64,000 bases of DNA from Laccaria trichodermophora (Eukaryota > Basidiomycota > Agaricomycetes > Agaricales > Hydnangiaceae): assembly GCA_018417955.1 (NCBI GenBank), contig JACTVC010000052.1, positions 1 through 64,000 of the forward strand, read 5' to 3'. Shown here piece after piece: positions 33,102-43,605 of this stretch. Every line of letters starts with the position of its first letter. The first letter of the stretch is position 1. A program made the position numbers and the translations under genes. The notes beneath the pieces are model-generated. The model was not told the DNA's origin. It was given only the letters and a program-made list of their open reading frames with translations, and searched no databases.

Positions 33102-35279
33102 ATTTGACTGTGCCTATGACTACGATTGGTGACTGACCACACAAGCGGCAATTCCAGACCGAGCGCACACAACTCTTGAACGACTCCTAGCTGTCTTCAA
33201 TGGCCAGCACTTCGCAGATCCAACCTCGCCGTCGAAATAATCGACATGATTCTCCAAGACATATAACCGTCAACAACTTCATCACCCTCCGAAGGCTCTA
33301 TCACATTGCTATCACACCATCGTCCTCCACTCCCCCACAAACACCATCACCCTCTTCCATATCCTTACCACCCCTCGTCCGCGCACTCGACATAAACTTC
33401 TCAACCGTATCACCCACACAAAACCTCTACTCCCTCTTCCACTCCGTCCTCCTCTGCTTATCCCTACTCACGTCTTCCTCTCCCTACCCATCCTTCCTCC
33501 CCCTCTTTCCACCTCAAATTCAAGCCCACAACATCAATGAGCAACAACGACCCGAAAGTGGGCCCAGGAAGCCCCGTAGACGAAGACGCACCTGGACTGC
33601 CTATCTTGGTGGCAGACTCGGGCGACACTGGCGACGGCGAGAAACTCAAGATGATAGTGCAGCTTGTAAAGAAGTGTCTAGGCGTGAAGGACATTGCTGC
33701 CATGTTCGTCTGTCTTTCTTTTTGCTTTTTTTCTAGTTTTGATGTTGCTCATCGATATCTTTCTGTGTAACAACATGCAGGCGTCTTTCGTTACCCGCTT
33801 CACTTCTGGAACCTATCCCAAACCTCGATAGACTGGACGTGTTCGCTGTGTTGAGTCCATCCTTTGTGCCGCATATGTGTACATGCTTATCGAGGGTCTT
33901 TGCCTATCAGGATCAACGACTCGCCACACCCCTTTGAAAGGATGCTTGGAGTCCTTTGGTTCACGCTAATTAAGGACCTTAAATTCGTCGTATGTCCCTC
34001 CTCCTCCACTTCCACCTACCCTCTAACCCCTACCAACAGCACGGCAAAGTCTGCAAACTATACAACTCCGTCCTAGGCGAACACTTCCGCGCCCACTGGG
34101 ACGTAACACCCGCTCGGTTCCCCAACTCTGACTCCTCTGACTCTTCTTCAACGATACCCAAGGGATGCCCCTCCTTCGTCTCCGAGACAGCTAGCGTGCG
34201 GAGCGCAGTCAGCTCGAGCTCAAAGAGCACCAAGAGCGGGCGCAGCAGCTTTTTGTCCAAGCCTAAGAGCCCGTCAACAGCCGCGACTTCGGTGGAAGCG
34301 GAGTCGGATGAGGTTCAGGCGCTGAAGAGGCTGTTGAAGCTCAGCTTGGGCACTGGCGAGGGTGGTGTACGTTACTGAACAAGTACCACCCACCCGTCTC
34401 TGCGTACTACCCACCCGTCTCTGCGTACTTCGCTGCCCCGAACGGTCCTTGGAGCTCTTCGGCATCGACTGGATATCAGCCAAAGTCTCTGGGACGACGT
34501 TGCGCATTTCACCTGGGCAGTATAACCAGGGTATATTTGTGAGGGTCACGGGTGGGTTTGGGGAGGGGGAGCTGTATCAGATCACGCATCCTATTGCGTC
34601 TGTTAATGGGATATTGAGGGGGAGTTTCTATGTTACCGTTGGAGAGTCGACGGTTATTAGTGTTAGTGGTGGGAAGCCCGGACAGAGGTTTAGGACGATT
34701 ATTGAATATAAAGAGGAGGTGCGTCTTTCCGTCTTGTTCCTCGAGTGGTTGGATTAATAAGTAATTGATATGATGTTTAGTCATGGCTGGGCCAGGCTCA
34801 TTTCCTGATAGAGGGCGTCATCCACACCGTCCACGATGGCGAGGCCGACCACGAAGAATGGACGAAAGTGAAACACATCCCACACAACCGCATCGTCGCC
34901 GTCTTTGACGGCTCATGGAAAGGACACGTCCGATGGCGTCGAGTCGGTGTGGGGTCCTACCCACGCACCATCTCATCCTCCGCCTCCTCACCCAACCCAT
35001 CACACGTCCAACTCCCCACGCCCCATATACCTTCCACTAGTATCTACCACTTTTATGATAAAATACAGGCAAGTGCCTGCACACCGACATCCACACTGCC
35101 TAATGAATTTATGAAATGAGAAAGGTAGGCAAAACTTATGAAATGTATTTCATTTCTTTACTAGTGCATCTCATAACTATTTCATAACTGTCCTGAGATA
35201 TATTTCAATACTACTTCATTGCAATTTCATTACTGCCTGGCCTTCCATTTCATTGCCTACCCAGCCTTATTTCATTGCC

Positions 35280-35700
35280 TTTTCATATCCTTGCCTGGGC
35301 TACTTCATATTCATTTCATATTCTTGCCTGGGCAATTTCATATCCCTGCCTGGGCTACTTCATATTCATTTCATATTCTTGCCTAGGCAATTTCATATCC
35401 CTGCCTGGGCAATCTCATATCCCTGCCTGGGCAATCTCATATCCATGCCTGGGCAATCTCATATCCATGCCTGGGCTACTTCATATTCATTTCATTTCTT
35501 GCCTTAGGCAATTTCATATCCCTGCCTGGACAATTTCATATCCCTGCCTGGGCAATTTCATATCCTTGCCTGGGCAATCTCATATCCATGCCTGGGCTAC
35601 TTCATATTCATTTCATTTCTTGCCTTAGGCAATTTCATATACTTGCCTGGGCAATTTCATATCCTTGCCTGGGCAATCTCATATCCATGCCTGGGCTATT
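35280..35700 (+). repeat. ~24 bp tandem array in the left arm
   Basis: About 17 units of the type TGCCTGGGCAATTTCATATC with variants (GGGCTACTTCATATTCAT). The same array, inverted and with a different unit number, occupies 38345-38800 of the right arm. Confidence 0.8.
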
Positions 35701-36169
35701 TGATACCTAGCCTACTGCATTTATCATTGCCCCCTCAGAATGTCAGGCACTGCCTTCAGGGTCCATTTCAGGGTCCATCCCAAAGAAGAAACATCACCTG
35801 GTTTGACTAAAAGTGAAGAAAACCAAGAGGAGAATGTTTTTACCTATCAGGGTCCATATAATGGGATGTTGGGATGATTGTCACATGACCAATTACCAAG
35901 AATGGTCAAAAAATGAAAGGTGTAGCCCTACACTATAGCTTCCTGAATCTGTTTGAATTATATTCTGAAGTGCTGCCATTGTGGAGATATGGGGTAAAAG
36001 ATTTTCAAAAGTGTTGCATTTTCTTGGTTTTTTGTGTTTTTCTCCATGAAAACAAAACCAAACAACATGATTTCAGTATGTTTGGAAAGCTAAAAGAAAG
36101 GGCTACAATTATTGTATCATGGGAAAAATGACCAAAAAAAGAAGGTGCATGCCTTAGAAAAGAAATTGA

Positions 36170-36700
36170 CACTGACAGACTATAATAGTCAGATATAGAC
36201 TACCATAGACTACCAAAAGGTCAGACATAGACTACAAAGTTTACTGATAGCCAGACTTAGACTACAAGGTTTACTGATACACTACAAAAGTTGGGCTTAG
36301 ACTACAAGGTTTACTGATACACTACACAAGTCAGACATGGCCTACAATGTTTACTGATACACAAAAGACCACAAAAGTTGGACTTAGACTACAAGGTTTA
36401 CTGATAGACTTGAAAAGACTATAAAGTTAGGGTTAGGGCTAAAAGGTTATCCAAAGCCAACCCATCCATCACATACAGGCACATATTTGATGAGGAAATG
36501 GCTGAGGAATATACAGTTATATTGCAGGGACCCTATTCCATGTTTAGTTTGAGGAATCATCTGCAAAGGAGAGCATGAGAACCATTATAAAAGGTTGTAC
36601 TGTCCACTTTTTCGGACTACAAAAGTTTATAGTGTGCACTTTTTCTTTAGAAAAGTTTCTGCTGTCTGCTTTTTGAGACTACAAAAGTTTGTAATTGACA
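36170..36700 (+). repeat. GACTACAAA word array in the left arm
   Basis: Roughly 15 spaced copies of GACTACAA(A/G)G/T followed by TTTACTGATA; the inverse (TATCAGTAAACTTTGTAGTC) fills 37480-37880 in the right arm. One GTTAGGGTTAGGG occurrence at 36425-36437 is an isolated telomere-like word, not an array. Confidence 0.75.
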
Positions 36701-38344
36701 TGTAGTTTATGGTATCCTTGGCTCTGTCTGGGTTATGGGGGTGAGGTTGAAAGGTTAACATGATCTTACTTACATATTGCCAGTGCTGCTGCATTAGTTT
36801 TTGACATCATGCATAAGTTGTCTTTCACCTACTGTCATATCTCAAAATATAATTATTATAAGTTCATGTGGGGATATGGCTGAAGGAATACCATGACTTT
36901 ACATATTGCTATTGCCACATCACCACTTTTTGACATCATGGCCAAGTTGGCTTTCACATCAGGACAGGCTATTCTCTGCTTTCACATTGATAGTTACTGG
37001 TCTGTCTGCTTTCACATTGATAGCTACTGGCCTGTCCCAAACTTTGATATCAGCTCTTTGAGGGGTATAGAATGATGGGCTGATTCATCCTTGGAGATGT
37101 CCTTAAGTCAGGTCATGTTGTAAATTGACCATGTATTGAGACACAACAGTAGATATTAACATGAATGGCCTCCTCTGGCTTGACAGCCAACTTGATCATG
37201 ATGTGAAAAAGTGATGATGGGGCAATAGCAATATGTAAAGTCATGTCAATACTTCAGCCATATCCCCATGAGCTTATAACTATGTTTTGAGATAGGACAG
37301 TATGGTAGCTATCAATATGAAAGCATGGATAGCCTTTCCTAATGTGAAAGACTGCTTATGCATAATGTCAAAAACTAATGCAGCAGCATTGGTAATATGT
37401 GTAAGTAAGATCATGTCAACCCTTCAACCTCACCCCCATAGTCTGGACAGAGCCAAGGACACCATAAACTACATGTCAACTACAAACCTTTCTAATGAAA
37501 AAGCACACACTACAAGCTTTTGTAGTCTAAGTGCAAGTTGTTGACTTTTCTGGTCTTTTGTAGGCTATCAGTAAACCTTGTAGTCCAAGTCCAACTTTTG
37601 TAGTCTTTTGTAGTTTATCAGTAAACTTTGTAGTCTATCAGTAAACTCTGTAGTCTAAGTCCAACTTTTGTAGTCCTTTGTAGTCTATCAGTAAACTTTG
37701 TAGTCTAAGTCCAACTTTTTTGGTCTTTTGTAGTCTATCAGTAAACATTGTAGGCCATGTCTGACTTGTGTAGTGTATCAGTAAACCTTGTAGTCTAAGT
37801 CTGGCTATCAGTAAACTTTGTAGTCTATGTCTGACCTTTTGGTAGTCTATGGTAGTCTATATCTGACTATTATAGTCCGTCAGTGTCAATTTCTTTTCTA
37901 AGGCATGCACCTTCTTTTTTTGGTCATTTTTCCCATGATACAATAATTGTAGCCCTTTCTTTTAGCTTTCCAAACATACTGAAATCATGTTGTTTGGTTT
38001 TGTTTTCATGGAGAAAAACACAAAAAACCAAAAAAATGCAACACTTTTGAAAATCTTTTACCCCATATCTCCACAATGGGAGCACTTCAGAACATAATTC
38101 AAACAGATTCAGGAAGCTATAGTGTAGGGCTACACCTTTCATTTTTTGACCATTCTTGGTAATTGGTCATGTGACAATCATCCCAACATCCCATTATATG
38201 GACCCTGATAGGTAAAAACATTCTCCTCTTGGTTTTCTTCACTTTTAGTCAAACCAGGTGATGTTTCTTCTTTGGGATGGACCCTGAAATGGACCCTGAA
38301 GGCAGTGCCTGACATTCTGAGGGGGCAATGATAAATGCAGTAGG

Positions 38345-38800
38345 CTAGGTATCAAATAGCCCAGGCATGGATATGAGATTGCCCAGGCAAGGATATGAAA
38401 TTGCCCAGGCAAGGATATGAAATTGCCTAAGGCAAGAAATGAAATGAATATGAAGTAGCCTAGGAATGGATATGAGATTGCCCAGGCCAGGATATGAAAT
38501 TGCCCAGGCAGGGATATGAAATTGCCCAGGCAGGGATATGAGATTGTCCAGGCAGGGATATGAAATTGCCTAAGGCAAGAAATGAAATGAATATGAAGTA
38601 GCCCAGGCATGGATATGAGATTGCCCAGGCATGGATATGAGATTGCCCAGGCAGGGATATGAGATTGCCCAGGCAGGGATATGAAATTGCCTAGGCAAGA
38701 ATATGAAATGAATATGAAGTAGCCCAGGCAGAGATATGAAATTGCCCAGGCAAGAATATGAAATGAATATGAAGTAGCCCAGGCAAGGATATGAAAAGGC
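38345..38800 (-). repeat. ~24 bp tandem array in the right arm
   Basis: Inverted counterpart of the array at 35280-35700: units GGATATGAAATTGCCCAGGC on the plus strand. Unit number differs from the left arm, so the array has changed since the arms were made. Confidence 0.8.
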
Positions 38801-39622
38801 AATGAAATAAGGCTGGGTAGGCAATGAAATTAAAAGCCAGGCAAGAAAGAAATAGCAATGAAACAATGCTGGGTAGACAATGAAATGGAAGGCCAGGCAG
38901 TAATGAAATTGCAATGAAGTAGTATTGAAATATATCGCAGGACAGTTATGAAATAGTTATGAGATGCACTAGTAAAGAAATGAAATACATTTCATAAGTT
39001 TTGCCTACCTTTCTCATTTCATAAATTCATTAGGCAGTGTGGATGTCGGTGTGCAGGCACTTGCCTGTATTTTATCATAAAAGTGGTAGCTACCACTCTA
39101 CCTTCTGTGTCTGCATCCAAAGCGGACGTCACCGCCATGGGGTATTCAGGGGAGTGGGCTACGTTGATTGATATGTCGGCGATGGAGATTATACCAAAGG
39201 TTGTGAGGCCTTTGGAGAAGCAGCTTGAGAATGAGAGTCGGAGGCTTTGGGAGAATGTTACAGATAATTTGGTGAAGAGGGAGTTTGGGGAGGCGACGAG
39301 GGAGAAGGTTGGGATTGAGCAGAGGCAGAAGGATGAGGCTGCTGAGAGGAAGAGGAGGGGTGTTGAGTGAGTTTTTTCCTTTTTTGCTTTGGTTTTCTTT
39401 CTTTCTGTGCTTGTTTGCTTGTTTTGTTGTGTTGGGTGAGGGTACCAAACTGATGCTGTCCCTTCGATACACAGATTCGTCCCTCGGTACTTCAAGAAAG
39501 ACTTATCAAAGGGATTCGCAGAGCTCACGGCTGAGGGGTGGAAAGCTGTTCAAGAGGAGGTTGAGGAAGAGATGTCGGCTTGTATCGAGGGTTCCTTGGG
39601 GACACAGTTGGCTGCGCAATAA

Positions 39623-40436
39623 GGGCGGTCCAGTTCCACATTATGAATATGTACCCCTCCGTTATTCCTGATGCTCTTTTCATGTGTTATGAGTTACTAC
39701 TACTTGTTCATCATAGAGGTTCAACCCTTTTTTTTGCATCGCTAGCTAGCTATGTGCAGTAATGGACACATTTCTTCTCTTTTATAATTAATGAGTGTGG
39801 TGCTTCGCTGCCTCGTTCCTTTTGATTACAGCTATTGAGGTATCGATAGACCAGTTTGTGCAACACCGGGCTAGTGTGGTGGGAAATAGCCGAAACGTCT
39901 AGTTCACACAGCAAATTTGCAATGGGCCTCGCAGAGGCCTAATTCCCGCTACGTTAGTAGTGGGTTTTGGGGTGCGACCTCGACTGAAAAGAAAATCACG
40001 TGCCAAAATTTCCCATCACGCTTTCATTCCCGCTACGTCAGTAGTGGGTTTTGTGGTACGCCCCCGGGTGAGAAAAAAATTGCATGGCACTGAGACATCA
40101 CGTGTATTCGCACGGTCATGACTTCTAGACCTGTGGACAGATGCGACAGTCATGGGGAGAAGAGGGGGCTGAGATAGCTGTAAACGAGCAAACAGGAGGC
40201 CGAGATAGCTGTAAACGAGCAAACAGGAGAAACCAGTGAATTCACAAACTTATATATGATGAATTAAAATACAATTAAGTTATCCAATAAGCCACTGTTT
40301 ACTTTTTTTATATATACAGTGACTCTGTGTTAACAGTAGTCATAAACCTGTCTATTGTTCAGTAATGATCAAGCTTTCATGAGCGGAATCCTGACCGTTC
40401 GATTGCCTCGGGAATATAGAAAGTGTTGTTTCCGTT
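39623..40436. repeat. Intergenic region with two pairs of direct repeats
   Basis: No gene seen. ATTCCCGCTACGTYAGTAGT plus GGGTTTTG occurs at ~39940 and ~40026 (about 86 bases apart). GAGATAGCTGTAAACGAGCA plus AACAGGAG occurs twice at ~40168 and ~40202. Both look like short local duplications. Confidence 0.5.
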
Positions 40437-40972
40437 TCACGTGATAGGGTGTCTGTTTTCATCAGATTTGATGATTAAGAGAGAACCCAGCCAGTCTGTG
40501 TACTGACTCTTCAACGCTAATTCATGCAAAACCGCGTTTTTAGGGAAGTTGCCCATTTGATCTGCAAAGTAGATTGTGTATACAATGTCCCTTTTTTTGA
40601 TCGAAATCCGAATTGTTTTGCGGTAAAGTTCCAAATCTTTAGTTATCGCGGTGGATGATTGTCGTTGAACCCAATATTCAGTGTTGTAGTCGTCAATCGA
40701 TTTGGCATCGACCACACCAGGGTTGAACGGTATTGGGACAAACAATACTCCTTTTTTTCCGAACATACTGATCAGTACGCCTTTGGTTGTTCTTGAATAC
40801 ATCTGTCAACGCGTTTGAATTACTTTGAAGAGACTAAGCTTTTAAATCGACTTATACCTTTCCAACGTTGACCAGCTTGTCTGCCAATTGTTGTAACATT
40901 GTTGCCTCCTGTTTCTAGTGTGTAAAGGGGACATAACGTTGTGTTAGACTGTTTTGGTCTGTTTTTAATCAT
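40437..40972 (-). CDS. Small uncharacterised Agaricomycete gene (family 2, copy 1)
   Basis: Exon 1 (40972-40858) reads TLETGGNNVTTIGRQAGQRW; a GTATAAG...ACAG intron leads to exon 2 (40802-40437), which reads MFGKKGVLFVPIPFNPGVVD, DLELYRKTIRISIKKRDIVY and ends DWLGSLLIIKSDENRHPIT. The WxGxxLIIKxD ending is shared with the gene at 43605-43111 (LALYGNVLVLKSDRDG) and is what I recall from a lineage-specific fungal family of unknown function. The splice as drawn shifts frame by one unless a change at the A7 run (~40757-40763) is allowed, so the copy may be frameshifted. Its start overlaps the ATG of the plus-strand gene at 40971, so the true start is uncertain. Confidence 0.4.
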
Positions 40973-41884
40973 GTTGTTCTCTACCGGCCATGATGTACGC
41001 GATGCCGTATTCGACTTTTGCAATCTTCCTACATTGGTTAAATTTGCCGCCTCTGGTTCTCTTGGAAAAGAATCTGTGAAATTCTACTTGGAAGCAAAGC
41101 TCACTCGGCTGCTTTCTGTTTTTTTTAATAGGGGTAAGTTTCGTGCCACAGGTCGTGAGGTTGTAGCTCACAAACATTTTAAGACGACTTGGCCTTGTTT
41201 TTCAAGGTGTTATCAGATAATAATGGTGCCATCATAGGCTCCCTCACACTCAAAATGGTTTTATCGACTAACGGCAATGATTGGGACACCAACAATCTTA
41301 ACATTGCTGTTCCTTATGGCTGTTTGTTATCGACGACGTCCTTCTTTCGAAATATTGGATATGATCTTGTGGATACAGGAGTTGATGATCATATATCTAT
41401 GGCGGAGATCTTGTCATTCTCTGCATATGCTATGGGTGGCTGTGAAATCACTATTTTGGAAAGTGGGTTGTCAAGCTCGTTCTTGTCAGTTGTAATGGCT
41501 TCTTTGCACACTGGCAATATGAATTTCATCACACTGGATGACATTTGCTGTCTCTACCTGTCTATCACGCCCTCAAAAATTGTCTGTTCTTTTAGGGGGA
41601 CCCACAGTTTGACCGATATTGAACAATCATTTTTGGTGTCGCATGGCTTTAATTTGGTCACGTCTTCTGCAGACTTAAACGGCCAATGTGGAGGTCTTTG
41701 TCCAAAAATTGTTAGACAATTCTGGGAACTGAAAGGGATTGGCTTGTTCAGATGGCATGGGTTAAATAATTCAAGCCTTGATTGCATTTCGTACTCATGG
41801 TCCCTTGGTTCGCAATGTAGTAAGTCCGATTGTATTATCCATGCTCAGGCGGATTTGCTTAGTATAGGACTAGTTGCAATATGA
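40971..41884 (+). CDS. Uncharacterised Agaricomycete gene, F-box-like start plus nucleotidyltransferase-like motif (family 1, copy 1)
   Basis: From ATG 40971 the protein begins with an F-box-like helix pair (HDVRDAVFDFCNLPTLVKFA), passes a short intron between 41155 and 41206 (GAG|GTTGTAG...TTCAAG|GTG), then reads GAIIGSLTLKMVL and DWDTNNLNIAVPYG, later ITILESG, ITLDDICCLYLSITP and CGGLCP, and ends at a TGA at 41882. In the family as I know it, GS...W.P.DLDLYVP resembles the GS-(x)n-DxD motif of nucleotidyltransferase folds; here the DxD place reads NLN, so catalysis is doubtful. No stop interrupts the spliced frame. Function unknown. A second, inverted copy is at 42934-42097. Confidence 0.45.
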
Positions 41885-42096
41885 TATATGTATATATACA
41901 TGTGTTGACCATTTTGTGTTTCTTGATGTACATTATCCAAATTTGTTGATCAGTCACATGACAAGTAATTCTTGTCTGTTGAGCTCACTAAGTTACTCCT
42001 TATTAATCTGTATCTAGTCGGCAATTTGTTTACATTGCAGCAACATTACATTAAATTCAATCGCATCGCTTGACATATGCATTACAAAGCGGGTTG

Positions 42097-42934
42097 TCAC
42101 ATTCCCTGCCTAGCATCCAAAAAAAAGGCCTGATTTTCTAGATCTTGGACTCTGTCGCCGTTGACCCTATCACTGTTCCACACAATGTGCCCTATTTCTT
42201 TGTTCTTGAACCAACTGCGTTCAAGTAACAGGCATGCTACGCTGCATGTTTGATCCCAATCATATGTTGAACACTTCAAATCAATTGGTTCGACCACACA
42301 CGAGTTCAGAGCACAGACTAATATAGTCTGTCTATTTTGAGTAAGGTCAGGATAAACCATGTAAATGTTGCTGGAAGTGATGAATGACATCTCAGCAGTG
42401 TGAGATGCACTGAATATGATCGGCAGTATAGATGTCAGCAAAGTACTTTTAGTTACTCACAGGGGTGCAGACTGGTAAGCTTATTAGAAATGGTTGGGAG
42501 GTTAGTAACTAAGAAACTCACAGTGTTGGGATGCTTCCACCATTGTGTCATAAATTTTTCACAGCAATGTCCAAAGTGGGCGTTTGAGAAGAAAAGACCC
42601 CACCCAAGCGAAAAAAGCAGGGTTTCTTTTCTTTGCCTTTAGGCACGAATATATCCAAATTGGGTATGTTGTTGAGTGGGATGATTGCGTTGATTGCCAC
42701 ACAGCTGCCTATGACACCGTCTGATTTGTCTAAACAGGACCAAAACGCAGCCAATTCTGGCCTAGTAAACCATGTCAGGAGTTCTCATTCAATGCGACGT
42801 CTATATCCGTCTTGAACAACGTTGTAATGAAATTTGTTCATTTGGGCAATGTTGCTTTGAGTTTTGACAGTGCAGTGATCAATAATTGAAGACAGAAGTT
42901 CCAGTATTCCAAATAGTTTAGATGTGGAGGCCAT
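42097..42934 (-). pseudogene. Second copy of family 1 (nucleotidyltransferase-like), with in-frame stop
   Basis: From ATG 42934 it reads MASTSKLFGILELLSSIIDH, an ARRRIE-like segment ended by TGA (~42788), then ELLTWFTRPELAAFW, DGVIGSCVAINAII and PNLDIFVPKGK. After a gap it continues FITSSNIYMVYPDLTQNR, DQTCSVACLLLERSW and a stop at 42097. The GVIGS...NLDIFVP block aligns with GAIIGS...NLNIAVP of copy 1, and the YPDLT and C...C blocks align too. This copy keeps one acidic residue of the DxD place. The stop and an unclear middle exon make it a likely pseudogene. Confidence 0.45.
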
Positions 42935-43110
42935 TATGTTAACCGTTCATGGAGACTATGAATTTTTATGTACTCAGTTGTGACATGATCCATATAAATT
43001 TTAGGAGAATCTGATTGGACTACTATGCATGTCAAGCAAATCTAAACAAATGTTAGACAAGTTCAACTAGAAAAAAGAGATTCATACTCGAGCGCAGCAG
43101 CATTGATGAG

Positions 43111-43605
43111 TCATAGATCAGCGGGAGCCACGTCAACGATGAAGCCATCTCGATCTGATTTCAGAACCAATACGTTGCCATACAATGCCAAATTCCTTTT
43201 GGCCAGAGTTCGACGTAAAGGTATGTTGACCCATCGATGGTCTGTTTGATCTTGAGGTTCGTGACAGAAAATGAAAGTTGATCCTGCAGAATCTTGATGA
43301 TTGACGTGATATTGAGTGCTAGATGCGTCCAGGAATGCTCGATCATTGTAAATGTGGGGAATCCATGCAGCTACGTCGACGCTTCCCATGCATTCAAAGG
43401 TTTCAGCATTTGTAACCAATCCGACAGGCACAATTGTTGGTCTTGTCATCAAATGACCATACCAACAGCCATGTCGTAAATCACCGAGGCCACCATGACT
43501 CTGTTAAACAAAAATGAATATATTATACATTGAATAAGAAAAGCATACCATTGCTTGTTCTTCTATCCTGTGTCGTGAATAAACAAGATCTAGAGCGCCA
43601 CTCAT
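43111..43605 (-). CDS. Small uncharacterised Agaricomycete gene (family 2, copy 2), apparently intact
   Basis: Exon 1 is 43605-43549 (MSGALDLVYSRHRIEEQAM), followed by an intron 43548-43501 (GTATGC...AACAG). Exon 2 is 43500-43111 (SHGGLGDLRHGCWYGHLMTR, VAAWIPHIYNDRAFLD, LALYGNVLVLKSDRDGFIVD). The spliced frame is open for 148 residues. The ending resembles copy 1 (WxGxxLIIKSDxN). No signal peptide or membrane segment. I recall such WxGNxLVxK proteins as abundant, unnamed Agaricomycete families often near transposons; role unknown. Confidence 0.5.

Larger units (their letters stand above)
35045..39088. mobile_element. 4 kb fold-back (palindromic) element inserted in the OSBP gene
   Basis: Two ~2 kb arms in opposite orientation around a loop of roughly 100-150 bp near 37050. 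Ends: TACCACTTTTATGATAAAAT followed by ACAGGCAAGTGCCTGCACACC, and the complement at 39088. Each arm contains, from outside in: the end sequence, a tandem array of TGCCTGGGCAATTTCATATCC-like units, the ~380 bp core block, ACTACAAAA words, and a GATAGTTACTGGTCTGTC-type inner part. Arms are nearly identical: a 72-codon frame in the core differs at one residue between arms. OSBP exon sequence lies directly on both sides, so it is a real insertion rather than an assembly join. No transposase is encoded. I could not settle the target-site duplication. Confidence 0.85.
33537..39622 (+). pseudogene. Oxysterol-binding protein (OSBP/Kes1-like) gene, interrupted and damaged
   Basis: Exons: 33537-33703, 33781-33849, 33911-33989, 34040-34718, 34781-~35044, then a 4 kb palindrome, then ~39089-39366 and 39475-39622. 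Recognisable OSBP segments are SLLEPIPNLD, INDSPHPFERMLGVL, KDLKFV|HGKVCKLYNSVLGEHFRAHW, GTTLRISPGQYNQGIFVRV, ITHPIASVNGILRGSFYVTV, WLGQAHFLIEGVIHT, SRRLWENVT, and VPRYFKKDL near the end. Family members move sterols and PI4P between membranes. Damage: a frameshift near 34365, loss of the EQVSHHPP signature (here EQVPPTRL followed by an 18-19 bp duplication), and the palindrome in the penultimate coding exon. Start chosen at 33537 (MSNNDPKVGPG) because it is in frame with the spliced domain; a longer frame from 33200 is out of frame with it. Confidence 0.85.

Noticed and set aside
33200..33736. 178-codon frame overlapping the OSBP first exon
   Set aside because: The OSBP domain is read in a different frame starting at 33537; this frame is Ser/Pro-rich upstream sequence with no continuation.
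35913..38142. Nearly identical 72-codon frames in both arms of the palindrome
   Set aside because: Identity follows from the arms being inverted copies; no motif, no intron signals, and the frame is not clearly kept in the copies at 10150, 14290 and 51600.
35280..38800. Arrays of ~24 bp repeats considered as CRISPR
   Set aside because: Head-to-tail imperfect repeats without unique spacers, in a eukaryote-type sequence with introns; no cas genes.
38245..38802. 185-codon minus-strand frame with repeated LPGQFHILAWAISYP units
   Set aside because: Direct translation of the ~24 bp tandem array; not a repeat protein.
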